DNA from: Phanerodontia chrysosporium
Taxonomy: Eukaryota; Basidiomycota; Agaricomycetes; Polyporales; Phanerochaetaceae
Reading direction: 5' to 3'
Length of the DNA stretch: 64,000 bases
Assembly: GCA_001910725.1 (NCBI GenBank)
Contig: MJGA01000012.1
Location: 310,001-374,000 of the forward strand
Shown here: positions 50,712 through 61,612 of the stretch, piece after piece
Position numbering within the stretch: the stretch's first letter is position 1
Layout: every line of letters starts with the position of its first letter
The notes under the pieces: generated by a model
Databases searched by the model: none
What the model was told of the DNA's origin: nothing
The model's input: the letters and a program-made list of their open reading frames with translations, nothing else
Made by a program: the position numbers and the translations under genes

Positions 50712-52456
50712 ATGGACAAGCATGCCGAGGCCCAGGCTGCGCGCGCCGCGCACCAGGACGGCGCGGAGGCGGCGCTGCCCCAGTACAGCTCGACGAGCAC
50801 CGCCTCACTCGGCTCAGAGCTCTCCGAGCACACCTTTCAGCTTGAGGACTCCAAGGGCCGCCCATGGGTCTGGCTCACCGTCAAGAGCCGCGCGAAGGAC
50901 AAGAAGACGTGGCCCCTGTTCTACGAGCGTGACATCATCCACGGCACCGTCCAGGTCGACTTCGACAAGACCGACGGCGCAAAGGCCGTCGCTATCTCCG
51001 TGAGTCTGCAGACAGGGGCCAGCAGCGCGCCTTGCTCAATAGAAGATTCATTTCGGGTAGATATCCGGCGGTGTCACTGCTGTCGGACAGGAAGAGCTCA
51101 CTTTCTTGACGATATCTAAGGATTTATGGGATAGCAAGGTTTCAGGAAAGCCTCCGAAGGGAAAGGCATCGTGGCCGTTCTCCCTCACGCTGCCCGCGGA
51201 GACCCAGGCCTCGCACAAGCCCAAGGGCAAGGCAGAGCTGTACCGCCTGCCGCCGACGTTTACAGGCAAATCCCCACTTGCAGACCTGCATGACCGCTGC
51301 CGCTGACTGCACCCGACAGAACGCGCGAGCCCGGTGTACATCGACTACAAGCTCACCGTCACCGTCCGTCGCGGGGCCTTCAAAGTCAATCAGATGTACG
51401 TCACTCAGGGCTGGTCTGCGGACAGAGGCCCCTTGTACTGACACTGCGCCGCGGCCCCGGATGCCAGCCTTACTGCGAGCATATTCTACACGCCGCTGTC
51501 GCGCGCAGAGCCGCCTTCGCAGTTGCGCTTGGCTGCATACAATGCTGGCGCCCCGCTCGTAGGTCCGTCAGGGGACCCTCCGGGGTGGAAGGTCCTGCCT
51601 GCTATACGGTTTACCGGAACGCTATTTAATCAACGGACAGTAATTATGGAATGCACAGTAAGCCATCTCCATATCGGCAGGCATAAGCGACTCACTGTCC
51701 CCTGCATGTAACTCAGGTCGCCATTGCAGCACCAGTGAGTGCTGCCCGTGATCTGCGGAGTCGTGGTCTGACCCGGCGCAGTTGTCTTACGCGACGGGCT
51801 CGCCAATACCGCTCTTCCTGACCTTCTCCTCCTCGGACGAACAGGCCCTGGACCTGCTATGCTCTCCCACGGCCGTGCGGCTGCAGCTCGTGCGCGAGCG
51901 ACTGCTCGGTTCGCAAGCGACGCAGGAGGGCGTCGCAGGCCAGAGCAGCAACACCTTTCGCGAGCCGATGGCCAGCGCATACTTCTGGCCGTCGCAGGAC
52001 GGCGCGGTCGCGCAGGGCCGGCGGCAGCTTCAGGGCGAGATCGACATCAAGAAGAGCCTCCGGCCGACGTTTGTCTTCCCGAGGTTTTCGCTGCGGGTGC
52101 GTGGCCTCCGTTATTCGCGCAGATCATGCTTGCCTGGAGCCAGGGCTGACGGGCTGCGGGGCGTTTCAACGTGACAGTACTTTGTGTGCATGCTCCCCTG
52201 CCAGGCGCCAGGATACACCGCGACCAGTCCGGACACGCCGCTATTTACGGAGGGCGTGGCGATACATACCATGAACGCTATCGGCGTTTCTCCGAGATCT
52301 TATGCCCCGCCGGGGTATGCGCAATCCATGGAGGGCAACTACAACAACGTTGCTGGATATCTGGAGAACGGGAACCAACGGTGAGTAGCTTGGCGTCCAT
52401 GAGCAGAGTGCACTCACATGTGTTCTAGATTTTACCACCATGGTGGATTTCAGTAG
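50712..52456 (+). CDS. Arrestin-like N-domain protein
   Basis: An arrestin-fold protein, by family knowledge an adaptor for membrane-protein ubiquitylation or endocytosis. The ATG at 50712 starts MDKHAEAQAARAAHQDGAEA. Then HTFQLEDSKGRPWVWLTVKS, PLFYERDIIHGTVQVDFDK, ISGGVTAVGQEELTFL, LWDSKVSGKPPKGKASWPF, ASPVYIDYKLTVTVRRG, TASIFYTPLSRAEPPSQ, LSYATGSPIPLFLTFSS and IDIKKSLRPTFVFPRFSL give the beta-sandwich repeats. The C-terminus is YHHGGFQ, stop at 52456. There are eight introns, one of them GC-AG (51266-51319). The frame is intact throughout. I see no PPxY motif in the short tail, so direct Nedd4-type ligase binding is not supported. Confidence 0.8.
51266..51319 (+). other. GC-AG intron in the arrestin-like gene
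   Basis: The exon ends TTTACAG, the intron starts GCAAAT and ends CCCGACAG (54 nt). Splicing gives TFTERASPVYIDYKL in frame; without it the frame stops at once, and no GT donor works. Confidence 0.7.
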
Positions 52457-52632
52457 AGAATGTAGATTTTTCTGACCCTCCGACGAGTTGACGGTGCTGT
52501 ACATGCCTTTCCTTTCCATCCGTTGCTCTGTATCGCGTGTGGGGTATCGGGGACGAGGACCCTCTGCACACCTATGCAGCACTTATGTAGCATTCTGTTT
52601 AGCCAATAGGACAATGACACCGACCTAGGTCA

Positions 52633-53774
52633 TCAATCTTCCATATTCATGAGTAATAGCGTCTCAAACGTAGGATCGCTCTTCCGCGACGGAGTGCCGC
52701 CGGCGCCGACTCCATCGAGGAGCTCACCATCATCCGCTGGCACGTCCCATGTGAGCGACTCTGGCCTCCGTCGCGCTACGAAAATGAATATTTCGTCGTC
52801 ACCGGCCGAACCGAAGCGGCGCCAGGACTCTTCTTCAGGTTCTTCGCCTGAGACGTCAGCTGCTTCTCCGGCTCGGGCACCGCCATTGCCGGTGGCGGCG
52901 GCGTTTGGCTGCTGTTGCGGTGATTGGCGGGAGAGGACTGGCTCAAAGGTGAACCAGAGCCCGAACGCGGACCAGAAGGGCACTTCTTTGGACAGACTTC
53001 GGATTTTGTAGGATATGACTACCGTGGGGTGGTCCGATGTGTCGGAGGAAGCAGCGAAGGGAGGGCTCGTAAGATGAAGCAAGGTGCGCAGAAGTGGAGC
53101 AAGGAGTTCGGGGAAATAGACCTGCAATCATGGTCAAGAAGGCGTAAGCAGGAGGGCAGCGTGAGACCTCACCAGATCGCTGCAGATAATATGTGTCAGG
53201 ATGCTCGGGCCAAGAGCAAGGTCAACGTTGTTATCAGCATGCAAAGCTTTGAGCTCGTTCCATATTGCTTGAGCGTGATCGTAGTTCCCCCATGCAAGCG
53301 GTCTGACGAGTAACTTTGGTCCTGACGACTTGGCATATTTACAGAGGTTTTTCTCCAATAACGGACAGACGTCCGGAAGGTCCGTGGTGATTATAGTACA
53401 GGCCCTCCCAGCTAATCTTTCGGCGCACTGAGCGGATACGACGCCTGTTCCGCTGCCCAGCTCGATGATTGTAAGCGATCTTGCCCGTCGTGTGGCGCCA
53501 GAAATGGTGGGTCGAAGACGACATTTGGTGGTCCTTCGATATACGTGTTCAATAGATAAGCTGCTTCCCTGGTTGAGCAGATCGTTGTCGTAAGAGCTCG
53601 AGTGTGGTGTGGCGTCAGAGAGAGCAATCTTCACCAGACCCTGCCAGCAATGCCGTACTCCCGAATGGCCGCTTCCTGCGCAGAAAAATCGAACGATTCT
53701 AGAGCATGTCCGTCACCAGCATTATGTGACGGTTTTATGTCGAGGTTGTCTGGGAAATTCGGATTGTTGTCCAT
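52633..53774 (-). CDS. METTL21/EFM-like protein-lysine methyltransferase
   Basis: A seven-beta-strand S-adenosylmethionine methyltransferase of the Methyltransf_16 type, which modify lysines of translation factors or chaperones. The ATG at 53774 starts MDNNPNFPDNLDIKPSHN; FSAQEAAIREYGIAGRV follows. After a break it continues LVKIALSDATPHSSSYDN, LTIIELGSGTGVVSAQ (the SAM-binding loop), IITTDLPDVCPLLEKNL, LDVA-like ILTHIICSDLVYFPELLAPL (post-II/IV region) and a charged C-terminus ending LLLMNMED at 52633. One frame break lies at 53637: GRV and LVKIAL are in different frames and one C on the coding strand joins them. One intron sits between CSDL and VYFPELL. The specific substrate is not inferable. 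Confidence 0.82.
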
Positions 53775-54162
53775 GGCGATCTTGACTGTGTCCTCCAGAC
53801 TGCCAGACGGTTATCGTTGAAAGTCGGAAAAGCGAGGCGATGGTGGTTGTTTATGCTTGTTAGGATCGGAAGCCTTTGCCATCTATGGAAGAGGGCGGGG
53901 GCTGGGGAAAAGAAGCGCGCATAGGCGGGAGGCTCGTGATTTCGGCCCGTACGATTTCCGTTTCCGTAACGCTTCACTCCGCTGGTTTACCGTGGATCTC
54001 GTCTTATAACCATGGCACGCTCTCTTGCTCACTACACATCGTTCGCCAAAATATCCGCAGATATCCCACAGCGTTTGCTCGTCGGCGATCGCTAACTGGA
54101 GGACAGAACGGGCACACGCCGACCGTGTGACCCCTCTCACCGATACCACCACCTGTACAGTC

Positions 54163-55567
54163 ATGTCGGGCACGAAAGTCACGAAACCCCAGCAGCTAAC
54201 ACCGCTTGGAAACGCTCTAGCTGGAGCACTGGGTGCATGCTTCAGCAATGCGTGAGTGGTATCTCACACTGATGAGTATAACCGGCTGCTGACAGTTGTA
54301 CAGAGTCGTGTATCCTTTGGACGTGTCCGTACGCTTCATCCAGTAGTCTCCGGGACTTGTGACTCACCTCCTTTTAGCGCAAAGACACGTCTGCAAGCTT
54401 ATCACAATAAGGGCGGTCATGTCCCATCTCTCATGGACATCATGAAGCAGATATATGAGGAGGAAGGCATTGTGGGCTACTACAAGGGATTTGTCGCTAC
54501 GATGCTGAATACGTTCTCCATGCGTGCGTGTGCTATTCATCTCGTCTCGCTTATCCGCTTATCCTTCACCCAGAATACGCATATTTCTTCTTCTACTCCC
54601 TCGTACGGACATCCTACATCAAGCGGGCCAGTTCGCGGCTACCAAAGGGTTCGAAAGCGCCGCCCCTGTCCACGGCAACCGAACTGCTCCTCGGCGCGGC
54701 CGCAGGCGCGCTCGCGCAAATCTTCACCCTACCGGTCTCGACGATAGCGACGCGGCAGCAGGTCGGCGAGGCTGTGGACGCGGAGGGGAACATCTGCCAT
54801 GTCCGCCCACGCCCGACACGCGCTGCGAACGGCGACGCCGAGCGCGCGGTGCCGCCGCCCGACGGTGAGAAGCCCGCGGAGCTGGCCCCGCGGGACGACT
54901 CCTTCTGGGGCGTCGCGAAGGAGATCTACCGTGAAGAAGGGCCGCAAGGCTTCTGGCTCGGCCTCGGGCCTAGCATGGTCCTCACGGTCAACCCGGCGAT
55001 CACGTACGGTGTCTTTGAGCGTGTGAAGAGCGCCGTCCTCATCGCCTCTGAGAAGTCGGGCCGCACCGACATTGCGAAGAATGGCAAGCTCATGCCCCGC
55101 ATGACGTTCTACGTCGGCGCGCTGAGCAAGATCCTTGCGACGATTGTGAGTCTTACTCCAGCATAATGTATGGCATATACTGACTGTGATGCCAGATAAC
55201 ATACCCATATATCATGGCGAAGACAAAGATCCAAGCACGCTCCGCCGATACCGAGGAGGCGGAAGAAGAAGGAGAAGAAAAGCCGAAGCCCAATGAGTAC
55301 CACCATAAGCACATGAAGCATGCCACGGCTCTGCAGGTCCTGAGCAGAGCGTTTCAAGAGAACGGGTTCCTTGGTTTGTATCAGGTGTGTATCCGCTTGC
55401 TGTCTTTGCCGGAGATGAGCTGTTGACCGCGGTTGATCCAGGGTCTCGGAGCTCAACTCTTGAAAGCCGTCCTCGCGCAAACTCTGCTCTTCCTGTCGAA
55501 AGATCAGTTTGAACATTACGCCCTGCATATCATCTTCATGTTGCAGAAACTTCGTCAGAGGATCTAG
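54163..55567 (+). CDS. SLC25 carrier, peroxisomal adenine-nucleotide type (PMP47/ANT1-like)
   Basis: A mitochondrial-carrier-family transporter resembling the peroxisomal ATP carriers (SLC25A17, yeast Ant1, PMP47). The ATG at 54163 starts MSGTKVTKPQQLTPLGNALA. Repeat 1 has the signature YPLDVAKTRLQ and EEGIVGYYKGF. Repeat 2 has LLLGAAAGALAQIFTLPVS, then EIYREEGPQGFWLGLGPSMV and NPAITYGVFERVKSA. Repeat 3 has ILATIITYPYIMAKTKIQ (P-x-x-x-x-K variant) and FQENGFLGLYQGLGAQLLKA. A charged insertion of about 45 residues between repeat 2 helices (PRPTRAANGDAERAVP) and an acidic loop (EEAEEEGEEKPKP) are characteristic of fungal members. Five to six introns, frame intact, stop at 55567. Peroxisomal location is inferred from the family, in support of beta-oxidation. 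Confidence 0.82.
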
Positions 55568-55785
55568 GGAACGTTCGTGTATCTTATTTTCAGTTAGTGC
55601 CTCATATATCCCTGGAATCTTCCTCTTGCGAGTGCGTAACATAAGACTACGACGTGTTGCAATCTCGCATGATGTTAGCCAACGACAGAACGTTGTGGGA
55701 GAACGATTTATACATCTCATCCGTATACATGTACAAGGACGATAATGAGCCTGAAAGCCTTGTGCAACCCTAGTCGAGACAAGGG

Positions 55786-56946
55786 CTATTTGGAGGCCAG
55801 AGTGTCCAGACCCAACGCACACTCGCATATCCCCTGGGCGCGTCGCACGACTGTCTGGGTGTGCGGCACGTTCGGGTCCAGGCTGTCGCGGCTGACCTTG
55901 ACGAGGCCAGGGAAGACGGTCGCGCCGAGGTGGTCCTGTTCGCCGCGCTCGGCCTTGAGGCAGCGCTTGACGAGCTCAATCTGGCTCGGGTGCAGGACGC
56001 TGCCGAGCTCGGGCACGAACGCGCGGTAGAACGCATCGGCGTCGCCCGCCGCACCCGCAGGCGCGCCGTGGAGCATGCGCGAGAACTGCAGCGCGCCCTG
56101 CAGCAGCGCGGTCGCATCGTGCGCGAGCGGCCCCTCGCCCTTGTCCTCCGGAAAGAGCAGCTCGCTCAGCGCGGACATCGCATCCGAGAGGAAGAACTGC
56201 GACATGGCGGGCGAGCACGTCTCCACGGCGGCGCTGAACGTCTGTCTGCGCCACACGGCCGCGACAGTGGGATCCCCTGGGATCAGGTCAGTACCAGAAT
56301 TCTTTCAGGTATAATCCATAGGACGTACTGGTAAAAATATGCTCGTGGATGCGCGTAAGTTGGACATTGGCCTCAGGCGAATCCGTCACGATCAGGCAGT
56401 TGACGATGTTGTCCGAAATGGTCTTCGACATGGCATGCCGCAGGAGGTGCATAACGTGCATCGGGCTCACTTGCTCGGGGAAGGGCGATGGATCGGGGGC
56501 GTATCCGTCGAAGATGTCCGCGAGGGCGGCTTGGCGAAGTTCGCCGAGGTCTACGGGAGCCTTGTCGATGACATCTGCGGCCCAGCGGTTGATTGACCTT
56601 TCGAGTTGGGATGCAGCGTTCTGCAAGTCTGTCAGAATGAGTGAACCGGAGTGCGATAGTCATGCTCACCTTGATGGAGAAATCGTCGACAGAATCACCC
56701 TTCTGCTTATGTTGCTCTCCTGTGCCCTCAAGCAGCGCGATCCTTGCCCGGAGCGGGCAACCTGCTTCTCCTGCTCCTGCAGCTGCAACCTTTGCCCCTC
56801 GACCTTCTCATGTGCAATTCTCTAATTCAACACCTGTCAGAGACGGTTCAACATCCTCATCCTCGATAGTTACGCACGAAATTCGTCAAGGCATAGCGAT
56901 ACTGCTCTCCGGGGACGACATCATGAAGTTGTTGGGGCTGGGCCAT
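55786..56946 (-). CDS. Conserved coiled-coil protein of unknown function
   Basis: The ATG at 56946 starts MAQPQQLHDVVPGEQYRYAL. After an intron comes a coiled coil (IAHEKVEGQRLQLQEQEKQV, RARIALLEG), then DDFSIK, NAASQLERSINRWAADVIDK, LADIFDGYAPDPSPFPEQ, LLRHAMSKTISDNIVNCLIV and TRIHEHIFTS. A last large exon runs from DPTVAAVWRRQTFSAAVETC to ICECALGLDTLASK, stop at 55786. One frame break lies near 56753, between QVAR and LRARIALLEG, joined by one C on the coding strand. The all-helical pattern and strong conservation-like composition suggest a real structural protein. I recall similar predicted proteins in other basidiomycetes but cannot name a family. It lies tail-to-tail with the SLC25 carrier, stops about 220 nt apart. 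Confidence 0.65.
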
Positions 56947-57493
56947 GATTCGTCGGGTGTGGGTTCGTGGGGCGCTGTAAGGGGTGTGCTGCCCATCGTC
57001 GCCAAGTATTTAGCGTGCCATCAGCCTCGTTGTTAGCGTTCAGTCCAGGTGCCCAGGGCGGGAGGGCAGAGAAAGGCACGGCGCACAGCCAACAAGTTTG
57101 GCGCCCGTCAAAGCGTCGATCCGTGCAATGCGGACGGAGTCTATTGCGATTGACGAGCTCGACGCTAACAGCATTCAACGTTCAAAGTACAACATTCAAC
57201 GTTTGTGAGCATGCAGGCAGCTAACTAAGGTCTGAAAAGATGCATTGTCAGTAGATGGAGGTGGCAGCGGGTAGCATCCGAGTCATTCACCGCATACTTG
57301 CATGCCTACGTGCGAGTAATAGCAGGCTTGTGCACGTTCTATCTGAACAGACGAAGAATGATGGGGATCCCTGCCTAACTCATGAACAGGTTCTTGCGAT
57401 ATTGATTGTGGTACAGGCCATCGATACTTATACCTACGCTATTCATCATCCCCTGCGCTCACGGAACCATCACAGCCTCATCCCCGACATACA
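56947..57493. other. Intergenic, no supported gene
   Basis: 5' flank of the coiled-coil gene and 3' flank of the next minus-strand gene. Short frames only. Confidence 0.4.
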
Positions 57494-58030
57494 TCACCGG
57501 CGTCGAGATACATTTTTGGATCCATCGAAGGTGCAAACGGCGACATTCATCCGATTGTAATCAGCTTCAAAGATGTCTTGCGTGTGGCGCCCCTCAAAGT
57601 GTGGCTTGATCTGGTCCAAGTTCAGGTAGTACGTGTCCGGCCTGCCCTCCCTCGCCACCTCCCTGAGGTACAAGTCCCTGCAGCACCGGCCGCGGTAGCT
57701 GTACACGCGCACGTCCTCGCTGAGGTACTGGCCCGTGAACTTGCCGTCGGACTCGAACCAGTGCGGCAGCACGCAGCTGCGCTGGTGGTTCGTGTCGTCG
57801 GTGAATGTGGCGTGGCACCGTACGCAGTGCTTCTCGACGTTAGATGTGCCTGTCGCAGTCTTGAACTCTTTCCAGCGGTACAGCGACGTCAGAGCTCGCG
57901 AGGCATCGATGAAGTCTTTCACGGCTGCCAGGGTCTGCTCTGTTTGCTCATAGCTCTCCAGAAAAGCGAGTATGTCGCAGTTATTGGGGATCTCGGCGCC
58001 GCGGGCGAGCTTGTGAAGACGTGCATTCAT
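57494..58030 (-). CDS. Hypothetical protein with a CxxCH...C..PHxF zinc-ligand-like motif
   Basis: An intact 178-residue frame from the ATG at 58030 (MNARLHKLARGAEIPNN) to the stop at 57494. The N-terminal third is helical (DILAFLESYEQTEQTLAAVK). The centre has HCVRCHATFTDDTNHQRSC and VLPHWFESDG: C-x2-C-H, then C-x3-H, a pattern found in fungal proteins that probably bind zinc. YSYRGRCCRDLYL follows, with two more Cys. An upstream in-frame GTG is not needed. It is next to the F-box/LRR gene with the same orientation; whether they share a transcript is unknown. Function unknown; zinc binding is inference. Confidence 0.65.
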   Translation of the reverse strand: MNARLHKLARGAEIPNNCDILAFLESYEQTEQTLAAVKDFIDASRALTSLYRWKEFKTATGTSNVEKHCVRCHATFTDDTNHQRSCVLPHWFESDGKFTGQYLSEDVRVYSYRGRCCRDLYLREVAREGRPDTYYLNLDQIKPHFEGRHTQDIFEADYNRMNVAVCTFDGSKNVSRRR

Positions 58031-58302
58031 GTTTGTCTTCGTAAATTGCACTACGACGGAGATCTGTTATTGAGCACATGAGTATGCTACAATGTATGTA
58101 TATACTGAACGGAGGGAGGCAGCGGTAGGCAAGCGTTGTTAGACATGCATCTTGCTCTGTATCACCAGCGTCATATCATGCCTATCTTCTAGATTGCGGG
58201 ATGAATCAAGACATTGTGGAAGGCTGCTATGTGCTGTGTCCATTACACCATACCCAAATCTAGAATACAATGGCGATACCTTGTTTTCGATAGGAACGTG
58301 CC

Positions 58303-60261
58303 TCATGCATACGTGCTCAAATCCATCATCTCTCGATTGTACCTGGCGAGCCACTCGCCGTCTTCATCAAACCTTGCAATACCCTCTAGGCCACTGTAGA
58401 AGCACTGCCGGATGGCCACGGAGAGACTTGTACGGCGCCGCGGTTGTCGCGAGTGATGTCCATCCAGTTGTGCTCGAGGCCAAGGAAGCACAGTCGCTTG
58501 AAGTCGACGTACGGCAGGGGCGTGGACAACTGCACGCCGGCATCTCGCTGGTACGGCCGCCCGTTGACCTTACGGACGCCGTCGTACAAGTACAAGAACT
58601 TGAGCTGCGGGCATTTGTCCAGCTGTACAAGGACGTCAGACACGGCAGCACAAGACGAGGCTGCTGGCCACTCACCGCCCGCTTGAGGACAGCATCCGGC
58701 GTCGAAGGCGTCTGCGTGAGGTTCCACCCGATCACATTGTACTTGAGGTGCGTCACGGTCCTGGGGATGTACCGAAGCAGCTCCATGCCAGAGCTCAGCC
58801 CGTTGCGCACGTCTCGGAACTCGATGCCGAGGGCCTCCAGGTGGCGGAATTTCCCGAGGACGCGCAGGGTCTGCTCTGCGTACTGCTTGTTGTAGATGAC
58901 CGCCTTGATGTCGACGCGGCGCAGGCCCGTGCGGCTCTCAAGGAAGGCCAGCAGACTCCTGCAGGCGGACTGGGGCAGCACGCCGCGGTACGCGATGTAT
59001 CGGAAGGACGTCAGCCTCCGCAGAGGGTCGTGTCGGTCGCCTGCCTTCGCCGTCAGCGGGGTCAAGTAGCCGTAGTCGCCTACGTCGTTTATGGCAAGGT
59101 CACGTTCTACGTTGTCGACCTCGTGCGGAGTAAGGTAGTCGCCAGGTGTGGGCGGTAGAGGCAGCCTGCCCCCGGGAGCTCGCCACTGCTGTATGGTGAG
59201 AGACCGTAGCCGCCGCGCGTGCGTCAAGACGTCGTTGAACAGCCCCTCGGGGTTATCGAGGTTGTAGATCTCGAGCTCAGAGAGCTGGGAGAGTACCTGC
59301 TGCGGTATCGCGCTGGCGACATTCCAGTCCAATCGAAGGGTGGTGAGTCCGGGACACAGAGGCCCGCGTGAGTGATGGAAGAGGTCACGGCCCATTTGTG
59401 TGAATCTGGCGGCGTGATCGTCGGTAATCTGCATATCTGCACTGAGGCGGCTACAGCTAGTGAGGGTGCGAAGCCGAGGCTGCGGGCCATAGCGACCATG
59501 GCGTCCCAAACCATCCTGAGCAAACAGCCTCAGTTGAAAACGCGAGTGAAAAGCAGGTGCTCGTACGTATGTGGCACCATCAACTCCTCTAGGCTCTGAC
59601 AGTAGTGGAAGACCGTATCTACGACCCGCCGGATACTGCCATGATATTCAGGAAACTCGTCGGTGTAGTAATCGGTCACCACGAGCTTGAAGCTGCGAAG
59701 ATGCTGTAAGTATGCAAGAGCGCAAAGCAAGTTTCCGACGTCTGCGATCGAAGTCAGCCATGCATAGCGTTAAGTGCAAGGAAACTCACGTTCGGGGGTC
59801 CCTTGGTCGTCCATGAAGACTACCATGTGCTTAATGTACTTCCCCCAGTTCGGCTTGGTAGCAACGTTGTACAGCAAAAGGTTCCCTTTGACGATACTCT
59901 CCGGCGTACCGTCGTCCTCCAGATGCAAGTAGACCGTGGATAGAAGGGCCTTCCAAGCAATATCCTTGAACATGCGACAGACGAGAAGGGTTGACAGCAA
60001 GTCACGACGTGGAAGACATAGAATAATTTTCATCCAGAGCTCGATTGGAAGCTGAGGTATTCTTCTGCGGCGGACTTGCGAGCGATACTGCTGAGGCTGG
60101 GTGCTTGGGTAATGGTGACTGACTACTGCATGCCCGTAGGAGGCTTGACGGACTGCTGTGCCTGGCGCAAAGCTCTGGTGGGCATTTGGAGTCACCGGCA
60201 TACGGCTCCCATAGGTGTAGCCATGGTAGGGCGACAGGTGAGCAGGTGTTCTCCCAGACAT
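58303..60261 (-). CDS. F-box/LRR-like protein (unrelated to the 19-32 kb family)
   Basis: A predicted SCF adaptor. The ATG at 60261 starts MSGRTPAHLSPYHGYTYGSR, a Pro/Tyr/Gln-rich leader. The F-box is RRRIPQLPIELWMKIILCLP and DLLSTLLVCRMFKDIAWKA. Then WGKYIKHMVVFMDDQGTPE, LQHLRSFKLVVTDYYTDEF and SLEELMVPHTYEHLLFTRV. Leucine-rich segments follow: PGLTTLRLDW, QLSELEIYNLDNPEG, ARRLRSLTIQQW, LRRLTSFRYIAYRGVLPQ, FRHLEALGIEFRDVRNG, CPQLKFLYLYDGVRKVNG and KRLCFLGLEHNWMDITRDN. The end is IARFDEDGEWLARYNREMMD, stop at 58303. Introns are near 58.65 and 59.75 kb. Two frame breaks: the AAAA of 59537-59540 (after FTRV) and near 58434-58438 (after TRDN); each needs one base. Confidence 0.75.
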
Positions 60262-61612
60262 AATGACGTCGAGATCCTGCAGCTACGTCAGTTAGATATG
60301 TTAGCAAGTCAAATAGGACGTACGTGCGTGTGACGAGTAAAGAATAGCATTCGTGTAGTGCCAAGTTGGAGTCCTTAAATACTAGCACTTGAGGCGTATC
60401 GCTACGGAGGGTGCATGCAGTCCACGTTCCGTATGACGGTGAGGTTACTCCTTCATCGTGTGGGAGGTTACGAGGCTGTAGCAGGATAGGTTCGCTACCT
60501 TGTCAGCGGCGGCGCGGCCGTTGCTGCCTACCGAAACGTTGTGTGAGCATGTTGTATAGCATACCCAGCAATCTGTGAGCTGCCTTTGGATGTTGTCTGC
60601 CGCACTTGCCAAGCGGCCCCCTCGGACGGTGTATCCTGTGCAGAGAGTCGTAGGCTGCTATGACTCCGCAAATACAACGTGTACATGCAACGTTGTGTCG
60701 CGTCGCTACCACTAGTCTTGCAATTGTCCAAGCTGCTTCTCGAGAACAACAATCAGAAGAGACAACGTCCAGGCGCTCTGTGACATGCTGCACGTGCATG
60801 TGACGCATTGCGACGAAGAGTGCAAAGCCCACTTCGCGTCGAAGGAAGAGTCTCTGAGGCGGTGCTTGCATAAGGTAGACTGCAAATAGCGCGTACTTGG
60901 GCCTCTGGTTGACGACTGTTACCGGTGAATGGTACCTCCAGCAGACGCGCCCGATATGTCCATAGCGAGAGGCCTGCAAAAAGGGCACACCTGAGTCGAC
61001 ACGTTTCAACGGCAACATTCAACAGAAAAGCATCATACTGAAAACCTTTGCAGAGCCTGATAACACGAGAACGATGAGTTGCAGAGCCACTGGATCACAA
61101 CACAGTGTAAGTCTGCTCAGTTCGTGTCTTGACGGGCAGCACAAGAGAATGGATCAGGCATGGCTGCTGTATCCTCCGAGCCGAAGATGCCTGTGGGGGT
61201 AGGTTGTCACTTTACGGCATGCATTCGCTGAGGATGAGGAGCCGGTCGCCAACACCAATACAGCCTAGGAGAAAGATCCCGCGGTGTCTTTCTGCTGGAT
61301 CGCACGGATAAGGACAACACTTATTCTCCGAATTTCATTGATTTGTACGGAGGACCCTAGGGAGTAGCATGGATTGCAGGCAGAAGCGATGAACGTGGTA
61401 CGAGACAAGCAATGAAACTAATCCGCCAGCCCTCAGCGTCATAAGACTCCGACTGTTACCATGTTTACGGGGATAACGATCCGGAGTGTTACCCACGTGT
61501 TACTCTGTCAACGAATTCGTAGTGGGAGTAAGAGATCAGATCTAGACGTGTCAATACCCATATCTGTCATGACGTTCCGACTTGCCATCGCAACTCGCAA
61601 CGACCGACCATC
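60262..61612. other. Gene-poor stretch
   Basis: 5' flank of the F-box/LRR gene and the upstream part of the P-rich gene, including its unresolved first exon. A minus-strand frame at 60503-61018 has no recognisable domain. Confidence 0.4.

Noticed and set aside
50037..50753. Minus-strand frame of 238 codons upstream of the arrestin-like gene
   Set aside because: It overlaps the arrestin start, has Arg/Ser-rich chance composition and no domain.
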